In this document: positions 1 to 6,154 of the stretch, one piece after another
Layout of the letters: each line of letters begins with the position of its first letter
Position numbering within the stretch: the first letter of the stretch is position 1
From: JBCBEX01 sp038528235
GTDB lineage: Bacteria > Bacteroidota > Rhodothermia > Rhodothermales > Rubricoccaceae
Assembly: GCA_038528235.1 (NCBI GenBank)
Contig: JBCBEX010000086.1
Location: forward strand, 1 to 17,460
Direction of reading: 5' to 3'
Length of the DNA: 17,460 nucleotides
Position numbers and translations under genes: made by a program
Notes under the pieces: model-generated
What the model was told of the DNA's origin: nothing
Databases searched by the model: none
What the model saw: the letters and a program-made list of their open reading frames with translations, nothing else

Positions 1-349
1 CATCCACACGCACGTCTTGGTCCGGGGTCACCTTGACGCCGAGGGTGTTCACCGTCTCGCCGTCGATGGTCACCCGACCTTCTGCGATCCAGACATCGGC
101 CTCGCGACGCGAACACAGTCCAGCCTGGGCGATGAACTTGTTGAGCCGTACAGGCCCGTCCGAGTCCTTCCGCTCGTGGCGGTTGCCAGGTTGACCCTTC
201 GGTGGCGATTCGTTGGACGAGGGGTCCCGGTGACGCCGCGCCTGCATTTTCCGGCGCTTCACCGAAGCGCCTCTTCCCTTCTTGCTCTTCGGCCGCTTCT
301 TGCCTGTGGAGTCGGAACGGGAAGCGTCGGGGCGATGCGAATCGGGCAC
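1..349 (-). CDS. rluB: S4-domain rRNA pseudouridine synthase, N-terminal part (RluB/RsuA family), runs off the window
   Basis: The visible 116 codons hold a Lys/Arg-rich, disordered-looking N-terminal extension (about 65 residues) followed by an S4 RNA-binding domain beginning VRLNKFIAQAGLCSRREAD and continuing through VTIDGETVNTLGVKV. That S4 signature is typical of RluB/RsuA-type enzymes, which convert specific rRNA uridines to pseudouridine. The catalytic domain lies beyond base 1, so RluB as opposed to RsuA, RluE or RluF is inferred mainly from the scpA-scpB-rluB gene order common in bacteria. I chose the GTG at 349-347, which lies 2 nt after the scpB stop and keeps the basic extension. 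An ATG at 247-245 is the alternative. It is co-directional with scpB and probably co-transcribed with it. The family is fairly certain, the exact enzyme is not. Confidence 0.8.
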   Translation of the reverse strand, partial: MPDSHRPDASRSDSTGKKRPKSKKGRGASVKRRKMQARRHRDPSSNESPPKGQPGNRHERKDSDGPVRLNKFIAQAGLCSRREADVWIAEGRVTIDGETVNTLGVKVTPDQDVRVD

Positions 350-351
350 GA

Positions 352-1026
352 TCAGGGATTGGCGGGTTCGGTGGGCGTTGCCTCGTCGGCAGTTGGGGTC
401 TCGCTCTCGGCGTCTCCTGCCAGCAGCCCATCGGCGGAGAGCAGAGCGGCGCGCTCCGAGTTGAACGCGGGGTCGTTGAGGAGTTCTTCGATCTCGCGCG
501 GCTTGGGAAGATCGTCTAACGCGTGGATGCCGAAGCGTTCCAGGAAGGCTTCCGTGGTGCCGTAGACGAGCGGCCGCCCCACGGCGTCCGAGCGCCCCAC
601 GATGGTCACAAAGTCGGCGTCGAGGAGCTTGCGCAGGGCATAGTCCGAATTGACGCCACGCACATGGTCGATCTCGGGCTTCGTGACGGGCTGCCGATAG
701 GCGACGATGGCCAGCGTCTCCATCAGCGAGCGGCTCAGGCGGCGGGTGTCCGTCCGCTGAAAGTGGGCATGTAGGATCGGTGCCACCTCTTGGATCGTCG
801 CCATGCGGTAGCCTTCGGCCCACGCGCGGATCCGGAAAACGCGACCCGCGTGCTGAAACTGTGTGTTTAGCGCAGCAACCGCCGCGTCCACCTCCTCAGG
901 CGACACAGGCTCGCCGTAGACCTGAGCATGTAGCCCGGCGATGGCCTCGGGAGAGACTGGCTCATCGCTGGCAAAGACAATCGCCTCGACAGTGCGCTGG
1001 AGCGGCGTACTCGGAGTGACTTCCAT
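352..1026 (-). CDS. scpB: Segregation and condensation protein B (ScpB)
   Basis: This is the winged-helix kleisin-associated (kite) subunit of the bacterial SMC-ScpAB condensin, which compacts and segregates the chromosome on the nucleoid. The 224-residue protein carries the family signature ETLAIVAYRQPVTKPEI near residues 103-119, followed by RGV and a second winged helix ending near the FLERFGI segment. The last 40 or so residues are an acidic, Pro/Thr/Ala-rich tail, longer than in the compact family members. I chose the ATG at 1026 (MEVTPSTPLQ). The frame is open further upstream, but that extension is out of character and would run into scpA. It lies 49 nt after the scpA stop, and its own TGA is 2 nt before the GTG of the pseudouridine synthase gene, so the three genes look like one operon. 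Confidence 0.93.
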   Translation of the reverse strand: MEVTPSTPLQRTVEAIVFASDEPVSPEAIAGLHAQVYGEPVSPEEVDAAVAALNTQFQHAGRVFRIRAWAEGYRMATIQEVAPILHAHFQRTDTRRLSRSLMETLAIVAYRQPVTKPEIDHVRGVNSDYALRKLLDADFVTIVGRSDAVGRPLVYGTTEAFLERFGIHALDDLPKPREIEELLNDPAFNSERAALLSADGLLAGDAESETPTADEATPTEPANP

Positions 1027-1075
1027 GTGGGAGGGTGCGAATCGGGAATCCTTAGGGCCAGGTGCAGCGATGTGT

Positions 1076-1840
1076 CTACACGTCGAAGTCGGACCGTGCC
1101 GACAACGGCGCGCCGTTGTCGCCCTCAGGCACAAGTTCGACGCCGAAGTCCTCTGGCGAGACGCCGAGATGCACACGGAGCCGCTGCTGCTGCACGAGGT
1201 CGAGCAAAGCTAGGAAGGTGACGATGACAAACGCTTTCGTAGCAGCGGCGGCAGGCGGACCGCTGCGCACGATCTGACGGAAGGACCGCAGCCCCTGCGC
1301 GACCGCGCTGAGCAGGTGCGCGCGTTGCTCCTCGATCGAGAACTCGTAGCGCTCAACCTCGTGCCTGACTGGCTCCGGGGTTTGCGCGAGCACGTCTTTG
1401 AGCACCCGAACCAAGTCGAAGAGCGACACCCGGTAGTGCACGTCCTCGGTTTCGAAGCGGTTGCCCTCGGCAACGGTCCGGACGTACTGACGGCTGCGTG
1501 CCTCCTGGAGCGTCTCTAGGTGGAGCGCGGCTTCCTTGTAGCGCATGTATGCGAGGAGTCGCTCCACCAACTCTTGGCGCGGGTCGATCTCCTGTCCGTC
1601 CTCGTCAAGCTCAGGGCGCGGCAGCAGCATCTTCGCTTTGATGCTGATCAGTAGCGACGCCATGTAGATGAAGTCGGCGGCGGCGTCCAGATCTACCTGT
1701 TCGAGCACCGACACGTACGACAGATACTCGTCCGTAATCTGCGCGATGGGAATATCGAAGACGTCGAGCTCGTCGCGCCGGATGAAGAAGAGCAAGAGGT
1801 CGAGCGGCCCCTCGAATTGGTCGAGACGGACACGGTACAT
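1076..1840 (-). CDS. scpA: Segregation and condensation protein A (ScpA, kleisin)
   Basis: This is the kleisin subunit that bridges SMC heads and binds ScpB in the bacterial condensin complex. The 254-residue product starts MYRVRLDQFEGPLDLLL, the standard ScpA N-terminus that binds the SMC neck. It continues with ADFIYMASLLISIKAKMLLP near residues 55-75 and a C-terminal winged helix including FVIVTFLALLDLVQQQ, the SMC-head-binding part. Length is normal for the family. It is the first gene of the scpA-scpB-pseudouridine synthase run. The 102 nt upstream, after the epimerase stop, contain a short dyad (GGCGCA-6-TGCGCC at 1882-1899) but no terminator with a T-tract and no convincing promoter. 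Confidence 0.95.
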   Translation of the reverse strand: MYRVRLDQFEGPLDLLLFFIRRDELDVFDIPIAQITDEYLSYVSVLEQVDLDAAADFIYMASLLISIKAKMLLPRPELDEDGQEIDPRQELVERLLAYMRYKEAALHLETLQEARSRQYVRTVAEGNRFETEDVHYRVSLFDLVRVLKDVLAQTPEPVRHEVERYEFSIEEQRAHLLSAVAQGLRSFRQIVRSGPPAAAATKAFVIVTFLALLDLVQQQRLRVHLGVSPEDFGVELVPEGDNGAPLSARSDFDV

Positions 1841-1942
1841 CGGCGCGGAGCGTCGGGCTGAGGGCCAACAAACAAGGCGAGGCGCAAGATACTGCGCCCC
1901 GCCCTGCTGGGATCATGGATCGTGAAGCGTCGCCGGGAGCCG

Positions 1943-2914
1943 CTACGCAGCCACGGCCTCGTGTCGTTCGCGGAACCAGGCCACCGTGCGCGCCAGTCCT
2001 TCTGTCACATCCACTTTCGGCGACCAGCCAAGCACGGCCTCAGACTTGGAGATATCGAGGACGCTGCGCTGCTGCTCGCCTGCCTTGGCGGCGCCGTGCT
2101 CTTCCGGTGTGGCGTTCCCTACGTGCTCGTTGATCGTGCGGAAGAGCATGTTGACATCTGTCTCGACACCCGTGCCGACGTTGAACACATCGGCTCCGTC
2201 GTAGGCGGCTCCGGCCATCACGGCCTCGACGACATCGCCGACGTAGACATAGTCGCGCGTCTGCGTGCCCGGCCCGTTGATGACTGGCTGTTCTCCGCGG
2301 AGCATCCGCTGCGCGAAGATGGCGACGACGCCAGCCTCCCCGTGCGGATTCTGCCGAGGTCCATAGACGTTGCCGAAGCGTAGCGCCACGTACGGAATCT
2401 TGTGCACGTTGTGGTAGAACCGGAGGTAGTGCTCGGAGACAAGCTTCGTAATCCCGTAGGGCGATAGCGGCCGCTGGGGGTGCTCCTCTGGCTGCGGACC
2501 TGCCCCGTTGAACGCCTCGTCTGGTTCGCCGTAGATCGCCCCCCCGGTCGAGGCAAAGACGACCTTTTCCAGCCCATGCTGCCGTCCTGCTTCCATGAGG
2601 TTGAGCAGACCGAGCACGTTAACCTTCGCGTCAAACTGCGGGTCGGCGACCGACTTGCGCACGTCCATCTGCGCCGCAAGGTGAAACAAGGCTGCGAAAC
2701 GGTGCTGCGCGAAAAGCTCAGACACCGCTGCGGCTTGGATGTCTAGGTGATGAAACGTGGCAGCTGCGGGGACTTTCGAGCGCACGCCGCCGGACAGATC
2801 GTCCACGACGTGTACGTCACAACCACGAGCGAGCAGGGCGTCGACCACATGGGAGCCGATGAAACCCGCGCCGCCTGTGACGAGGACGGAACGGCCAGCA
2901 AAGGGAAAAGACAT
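1943..2914 (-). CDS. NAD-dependent nucleotide-sugar epimerase/dehydratase (extended SDR, UDP-glucose 4-epimerase-like)
   Basis: This 323-residue cytosolic extended short-chain dehydrogenase probably interconverts a nucleotide sugar such as UDP-glucose/UDP-galactose for cell-surface polysaccharide. The Rossmann NAD site VTGGAGFIGSH spans residues 12-22. The catalytic set is visible as S122/T123 (FASTGGAIYGE) and Y153xxxK157 (SPYGITK). The substrate-side motif RFGNVYGPRQNP and a late TRDYVYVGDVV segment are also typical of GalE-like enzymes. I chose the ATG at 2914, 13 residues before the glycine motif. An in-frame ATG at 2992 lies at the far end of the probable promoter, so it would be outside the transcript. 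There is no other sugar-nucleotide gene next to it, so the exact sugar cannot be assigned. The gene is probably monocistronic: 161 nt separate it from the lipoprotein gene upstream. Confidence 0.88.
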   Translation of the reverse strand: MSFPFAGRSVLVTGGAGFIGSHVVDALLARGCDVHVVDDLSGGVRSKVPAAATFHHLDIQAAAVSELFAQHRFAALFHLAAQMDVRKSVADPQFDAKVNVLGLLNLMEAGRQHGLEKVVFASTGGAIYGEPDEAFNGAGPQPEEHPQRPLSPYGITKLVSEHYLRFYHNVHKIPYVALRFGNVYGPRQNPHGEAGVVAIFAQRMLRGEQPVINGPGTQTRDYVYVGDVVEAVMAGAAYDGADVFNVGTGVETDVNMLFRTINEHVGNATPEEHGAAKAGEQQRSVLDISKSEAVLGWSPKVDVTEGLARTVAWFRERHEAVAA

Positions 2915-2960
2915 GGCGGGGATAGCTAATCCGAGGAACGGTACAGAGGCTTGGTCTAGC

Positions 2961-2992
2961 CAAATATGTGCCGTCCTCCTCGCTTGTGGCAA
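2961..2992 (-). promoter_or_regulatory. Possible promoter of the epimerase gene
   Basis: On the minus strand a TTG (2992-2990) is followed after 21 nt by CATATTTG (2968-2961), one base off the Bacteroidota -7 element TAnnTTTG. The start codon would lie about 40 nt downstream of the predicted initiation point. The TTG-N21 spacing is the same as in the better promoter at 3499-3528. The call rests on pattern only. Confidence 0.35.
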
Positions 2993-3075
2993 GGAGGTAG
3001 AATCAGCACGCCCACCGTGGCAGGCATGAGGGTGCGCGGCCTTGTCTAAGGACCGAAGGGTATCCAGGCTCTAAC

Positions 3076-3456
3076 CTAGCGGTTAAAGCTCAACTGGACT
3101 GTAAAGTCTCCTTCTGCGGTCGCAGACGTTTGGGAGACTTCCGACGGCACCCGAAAGCGCGCCACCCCGATGGGGGTACACTTGGGAGTGCACGTATCCG
3201 CGTCAGCGATCACGAACAGCATCGCTGTCTCGCTTGGAATCGCAGCGGGCAGATCGTCCTGCGAGGCGTAGATCCGGCCCACGCTATTTTGGACCTCCCA
3301 GATGAGTGTACCGCCGCGATCTACGACCGCTTGGGCGTTTGCCGAGAGGTTGGTCAGAGTCGACACGTCGACGAGTTGTGCCGTCGAAACAGCTTCTGAG
3401 TCATCGCAGCCCGAAAGCGCGAAGGCTACAGCGAGCATGATGGTAAGTGCACGCAT
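3076..3456 (-). CDS. Small predicted lipoprotein, function unknown
   Basis: The 126-residue product begins MRALTIMLAVAFALSGCDD: a short charged n-region, a hydrophobic core and an L-S-G-C lipobox with C19 as the lipidated residue. Aspartates follow the cysteine. The mature part is about 108 residues, with two further close cysteines (DTCTPKCTP) that could form a disulfide, and a C-terminal TVQLSFNR that looks like a final beta strand. I recognise no family. I chose the ATG at 3456 because it puts the signal peptide at the N-terminus and lies about 36 nt downstream of a strong promoter match. In-frame ATGs at 3510 and 3543 are inside or upstream of that promoter. The gene is divergent from the secreted propeller gene at 3614 and shares its 157-nt intergenic region. 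No intrinsic terminator follows, only a 5-bp dyad across the stop codon. Confidence 0.7.
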   Translation of the reverse strand: MRALTIMLAVAFALSGCDDSEAVSTAQLVDVSTLTNLSANAQAVVDRGGTLIWEVQNSVGRIYASQDDLPAAIPSETAMLFVIADADTCTPKCTPIGVARFRVPSEVSQTSATAEGDFTVQLSFNR

Positions 3457-3498
3457 GGCCAAGGAAAGAACGACTTTGGAGGGTAAAGCGTAATCGCG

Positions 3499-3528
3499 AG
3501 TATAGCTCATTAGCCTAGTCGCTGTCAA
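3499..3528 (-). promoter_or_regulatory. Probable promoter of the lipoprotein gene
   Basis: On the minus strand TTGACA (3528-3523) and TATACT (3504-3499) are separated by 18 nt, a near-consensus sigma-70 type pair. The extended match TTTG upstream and TATACTCG downstream also resembles the Bacteroidota -33/-7 pattern. The predicted transcript start near 3491 leaves a 5' leader of about 36 nt before the ATG at 3456, and this decides the start of that gene. Confidence 0.6.
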
Positions 3529-3531
3529 AGG

Positions 3532-3563
3532 TTGGTATCCCATTACGGAATATGAACATAGAC
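3532..3563 (+). promoter_or_regulatory. Weak candidate promoter of the propeller-PycTM-SixA cassette
   Basis: TTGGTA at 3532-3537 is followed after 19 nt by CATAGA (3557-3562), about 50 nt before the ATG at 3614. The -10 part is poor. The element is proposed mainly because the three plus-strand genes must start in this divergent region and nothing better is visible there. Confidence 0.22.
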
Positions 3564-3613
3564 GGCACCCAGTTCTATCGCAGCGGCAACGTCCAAATCG
3601 TCCACCTCTTCAG

Positions 3614-4429
3614 ATGCGCTCCCTGCTAGTCCTCTCCTTGCTGCTACCCGCTTTGCTGCGCTCAGCCAGCTGCGATTCGGCGTCGACGTTGCACACGCAG
3701 GCTCATCTAGAACCCGTCGCAGTCATTACGCTTCATTCGGAGCTCCGCGAACTTTCCGGGTTGACGCTGCTGAACGACACGACGTTGGGTGCTATCCAGG
3801 ACGAGGAGGGCATTCTCTACGACATCAGCCTAGCCACGGGTCGCGTCACGGGCCGGTCGCGCTTCCACGGCGCCGGGGACTTCGAGGGCATCGAACGGGC
3901 CGGGGCAACGATCTACGCGCTCCAGAGCGATGGCGACGTGTTCGTCCTGGACGAAGACCGCAAGGACGCTCAGAAGTTCGAGACGCCGCTCGACTCCGAT
4001 GCAGACACTGAGGGCCTCGCCTTCGATGCGGCCTCGAACAGCCTGTTCATCGCTTGTAAAGAAGAGCCAGGCGACGGGCTCGAAGATGTCCGGGCGGTCT
4101 ATGCCTTCGACCTGTCGACGAACACGCTGCGCCCACGGCCCGTCTTGATCCTCCTGCTCGATCCCGATCTCGGGTTACGCAATTTCAAGCCCTCGGCGCT
4201 CACGTATCATTCCAAGACCGGCTGGTGGCTGATGACGTCGTCCACGACCCAACAACTCGCGGCCCTCGATTCCACTGGCCAACTGGTAGGGATCTGGGAT
4301 CTTCCTGCCTCAGTCCTTCCCCAGCCCGAGGGCCTAGCCGTGCTGCCACGTGGAGATCTGCTCATCGGGTCGGAAGGACGTCCAGCCCGTATTGCGCGGT
4401 TCGCCTTTCCACTCCCCACTGCCCCTTGA
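3614..4429 (+). CDS. Secreted YjiK/SdiA-regulated-type beta-propeller protein
   Basis: The 271-residue product has an N-terminal signal sequence (MRSLLVLSLLLPALLRSASC). The cysteine at 20 may be lipidated, but serine at -3 makes the lipobox atypical, so periplasmic or outer-membrane-anchored location is uncertain. The rest is a repeated-strand fold with the hallmarks of the SdiA-regulated (YjiK) family: ELSGLTLLNDTTLGAIQDEEG near 46-66, DFEGIERAG near 89-97, DTEGLAFDAASNSLFIACKE near 126-145, KPSALTYHSKTG near 193-204 and PEGLAVLPRGDLLIGSEG near 238-255. The recurrent acidic-G-L/I motifs mark successive blades. The biochemical role of the family is not established; some relatives are described as esterase- or phytase-like propellers. 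It is the first gene of a tight plus-strand cassette, with only 10 nt to the PycTM-like gene. I infer that it senses or binds something outside the inner membrane. Confidence 0.75.
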   Translation: MRSLLVLSLLLPALLRSASCDSASTLHTQAHLEPVAVITLHSELRELSGLTLLNDTTLGAIQDEEGILYDISLATGRVTGRSRFHGAGDFEGIERAGATIYALQSDGDVFVLDEDRKDAQKFETPLDSDADTEGLAFDAASNSLFIACKEEPGDGLEDVRAVYAFDLSTNTLRPRPVLILLLDPDLGLRNFKPSALTYHSKTGWWLMTSSTTQQLAALDSTGQLVGIWDLPASVLPQPEGLAVLPRGDLLIGSEGRPARIARFAFPLPTAP

Positions 4430-4439
4430 CGCCGCCACC

Positions 4440-5138
4440 ATGGCTGCCACCTCCGACTCCACCGATCAAAAAGACTCCGATGCCAGCGCGGACCCCGCTG
4501 CGCCGTCGAATACGGCCAAGCAGGCAAGCAAGAAAAAGCGCAAGAAGCTCGGGTCGCGCAAGCGTGGCATCTCGGACATGTTCCGGTCGCTCTACCGCGT
4601 GCAGATGGACTTGTCCGCCCTCGCCGATACGAAGGCCAACATCATGATCTCGATCAACGGGATCATCGTATCGATCCTCCTAGCCTCGATTTCGCCTGGC
4701 ATCGATAAGAACACCTTCTTGCTCTATCCGACGATTGCGCTCTTGGTTGGGTGCGTAATCTCGCTCGTGTTTGCGATCCTAGCTGCCCGTCCGCGCCTGA
4801 ACACGGAGACGATAACGATGGAGGACGTGCGCGCCAACCGCAAGAACCTCCTCTTCTTCGGCAACTTTACAGGCCTGTCCCGCGCGGAGTTTGAGGATGG
4901 CCTGACCGACTTGATGCAAGACGGCGAACTGCTCTACGTGAACATGATTCGCGACATTTATGGCATCGGCCAGGTCCTGGAGAAGAAGTTTAAGCTGCTA
5001 CGGTGGTCCTACACCCTGTTCATGCTTGGGCTCATCATCGGCGTTTCGCTCTTCATCCTCGCATACCTAACGGTGGAACCTATTGGAGCACCGACCACGC
5101 CGGGACTGATCTTGCCCGACTCGCTTCTGCTTCGTTAA
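4440..5138 (+). CDS. PycTM/DUF5706-like membrane protein (Pycsar effector family), no cyclase nearby
   Basis: The 232-residue protein starts with a hydrophilic tail of about 50 residues that turns strongly basic (KKKRKK at 31-36). Then comes the family hallmark LADTKANIMISIN at 61-73, leading into transmembrane helix 1 (about 68-84). Helix 2 is at about 93-116, a cytosolic helical segment with NLLFFGNFTGL (136-146) and LLYVNMIRDIYGIGQVLEKKF (164-184) follows, and helix 3 is at about 191-212. This arrangement matches the PycTM domain, whose founding members are membrane-disrupting effectors of cyclic-pyrimidine (Pycsar) anti-phage defence. Many Bacteroidota carry related chromosomal proteins of unknown role. 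No nucleotide cyclase gene lies in the window, so a defence role is not shown. I chose the ATG at 4440, 10 nt after the preceding stop; the next gene starts 14 nt downstream, implying co-transcription. The family call is strong, the function is open. Confidence 0.8.
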   Translation: MAATSDSTDQKDSDASADPAAPSNTAKQASKKKRKKLGSRKRGISDMFRSLYRVQMDLSALADTKANIMISINGIIVSILLASISPGIDKNTFLLYPTIALLVGCVISLVFAILAARPRLNTETITMEDVRANRKNLLFFGNFTGLSRAEFEDGLTDLMQDGELLYVNMIRDIYGIGQVLEKKFKLLRWSYTLFMLGLIIGVSLFILAYLTVEPIGAPTTPGLILPDSLLLR

Positions 5139-5152
5139 GTCTACGCTGACCT

Positions 5153-5662
5153 ATGAAGACGCTCTACTTGCTACGCCATGGCAAATCCGATTGGAGCGCA
5201 GACTATACGCGGGACTTTGACCGTCCCCTGGCCAAACGCGGGCGCAACGCGGCAGACCGCATGGGAGCGTTCTTTGTGGCCACGTTGCAGTCTGTCGACC
5301 GCGCAGTCTCGTCGCCCGCCGTGCGGGCACGACGCACCGCCGAGCGATTCCTAGTCGCCTCAGCGTCCAGCACCACCCTCCTGTTCGACGAGCGCCTCTA
5401 TCATGGGGACGAACAGAGTCTACTCGAGGTCGCAGCAGAGCAGCCTTGCGAGGTCGAAGCGTTGCTTCTCGTCGGGCACGAGCCCACCTGGTCGGAAGCT
5501 ACAGCCCACTTGATCGGCGGTGGCGACGTTCGCTTCCCGACGGCCGCGCTCGCTCGCATCGACCTGCACATCGACACCTGGGACGACATCGACGAGGACA
5601 CAGGCGACCTCATCTGGTTTGTGACGCCTCGGCTCCTCAAACCGCTTCTGCGGCGGAGCTAG
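5153..5662 (+). CDS. sixA: SixA-type phosphohistidine phosphatase (histidine phosphatase superfamily)
   Basis: This cytosolic phosphatase of 169 residues carries the catalytic LLRHGKSDW motif with the phospho-accepting His9 and Arg8. SSPAVRARRTAE (residues 53-64) supplies the second conserved arginine region, and the second catalytic histidine is in LLVGHEP (H109). The short form with RHGKSDW fits the SixA branch, whose known E. coli member dephosphorylates phosphohistidine on signalling or phosphotransfer proteins. The actual substrate here is unknown, and no histidine kinase or HPt gene is adjacent. It ends a three-gene run with the propeller and PycTM-like genes. Its TAG stop overlaps the rbfA stop on the opposite strand within a CTAG tetranucleotide, leaving no space for a shared terminator. 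Confidence 0.85.
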   Translation: MKTLYLLRHGKSDWSADYTRDFDRPLAKRGRNAADRMGAFFVATLQSVDRAVSSPAVRARRTAERFLVASASSTTLLFDERLYHGDEQSLLEVAAEQPCEVEALLLVGHEPTWSEATAHLIGGGDVRFPTAALARIDLHIDTWDDIDEDTGDLIWFVTPRLLKPLLRRS

Positions 5663-6078
5663 TAGTCGCCTCGGGTAGACTCCACGTCGTCGTCCGTAGC
5701 CGTTTCGTCCTCGGCACCGCGAGCCACGCGCTCCGCTCGGATCTTCGCGAAGAGGTCGTCCATGTGTGCCGCTTGCTGCTGGCGCTCGTCCAGGAAGAAC
5801 CGCAACTCAGGGACGCGGCGCATCTGATGGCGCACACGGCTCGCGAGGGCCGCCCGCACCTGCGGTGTGATGTCTTCGAGGCGGCGGAATGCCACCTTGC
5901 GTTGCATTTCCGTCTCGCCGAGCACGCTCACGTCAAGGTAGACGATGCCGAGGTCCTTCGTGACCCGTGCGCCAGTGATGGTGAGCATCGACTGGGAGGT
6001 CTCGTGGAAGTCGTTGTTGAGTAGGTCCGCGACCTCTTTCTGGATGAGTTTGCTGACGCGTTCGGTTCGGATACTCAT
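5659..6078 (-). CDS. rbfA: 30S ribosome-binding factor A (RbfA)
   Basis: RbfA is a small KH-fold factor that binds immature 30S subunits and helps 16S rRNA maturation, notably at low temperature. The 139-residue product opens with MSIRTERVSKLIQKEVADLL, continues with LTITGARVTKDLGIVYLDVSVLG, and has the RRLEDITPQVRAALASRVRHQ and RRVPELRFFLDE segments, all standard for the family. An acidic 30-residue tail follows. I chose the ATG at 6078; a second in-frame ATG three codons earlier is possible but gives an atypical start. The sequence before the ATG is A-rich (GCAAAAA) without a Shine-Dalgarno. It is the last gene of the rimP-nusA-infB-rbfA run and is separated from infB by a terminator-like hairpin ending 25 nt before its start codon, so its expression probably depends on read-through. 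Confidence 0.93.
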   Translation of the reverse strand: MSIRTERVSKLIQKEVADLLNNDFHETSQSMLTITGARVTKDLGIVYLDVSVLGETEMQRKVAFRRLEDITPQVRAALASRVRHQMRRVPELRFFLDERQQQAAHMDDLFAKIRAERVARGAEDETATDDDVESTRGDY

Positions 6079-6093
6079 TTTTTGCAATAACAG

Positions 6094-6139
6094 ATAAATG
6101 AAAGAGGCGGCGGCCGGTTTGCGTACCGACCGCCGCCTC
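6094..6139 (-). terminator. Intrinsic-terminator-like hairpin between infB and rbfA
   Basis: Read in the infB direction, a 15-bp GC-rich stem with one mismatch (arms 6139-6125 and 6118-6104, loop 6124-6119) is followed by the U-rich stretch TTTCATTTAT. It sits 16 nt after the infB stop and ends about 25 nt before the rbfA ATG. Because rbfA has no room for its own promoter downstream, the element is better read as a partial terminator or attenuator than as an operon end. Confidence 0.7.
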
Positions 6140-6154
6140 GCAGGGTTTGGCTAG

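Noticed and set aside
1882..1899. Dyad GGCGCA-6-TGCGCC between the epimerase and scpA as a terminator
   Set aside because: The stem is 6 bp and the sequence after it on the minus strand is not a T-tract, so it is probably chance.
4431..4443. GCCGCCACCATGG around the PycTM-like start, identical to the vertebrate Kozak consensus
   Set aside because: All neighbouring genes are bacterial and native. The match is expected by chance in GC-rich sequence and has no role in bacterial initiation.
5642..5653. Hairpin CCGC-TTCT-GCGG at the sixA/rbfA junction as a bidirectional terminator
   Set aside because: The stem is only 4 bp and lies inside sixA, with no T-tract on the plus side and only TTTG on the minus side.
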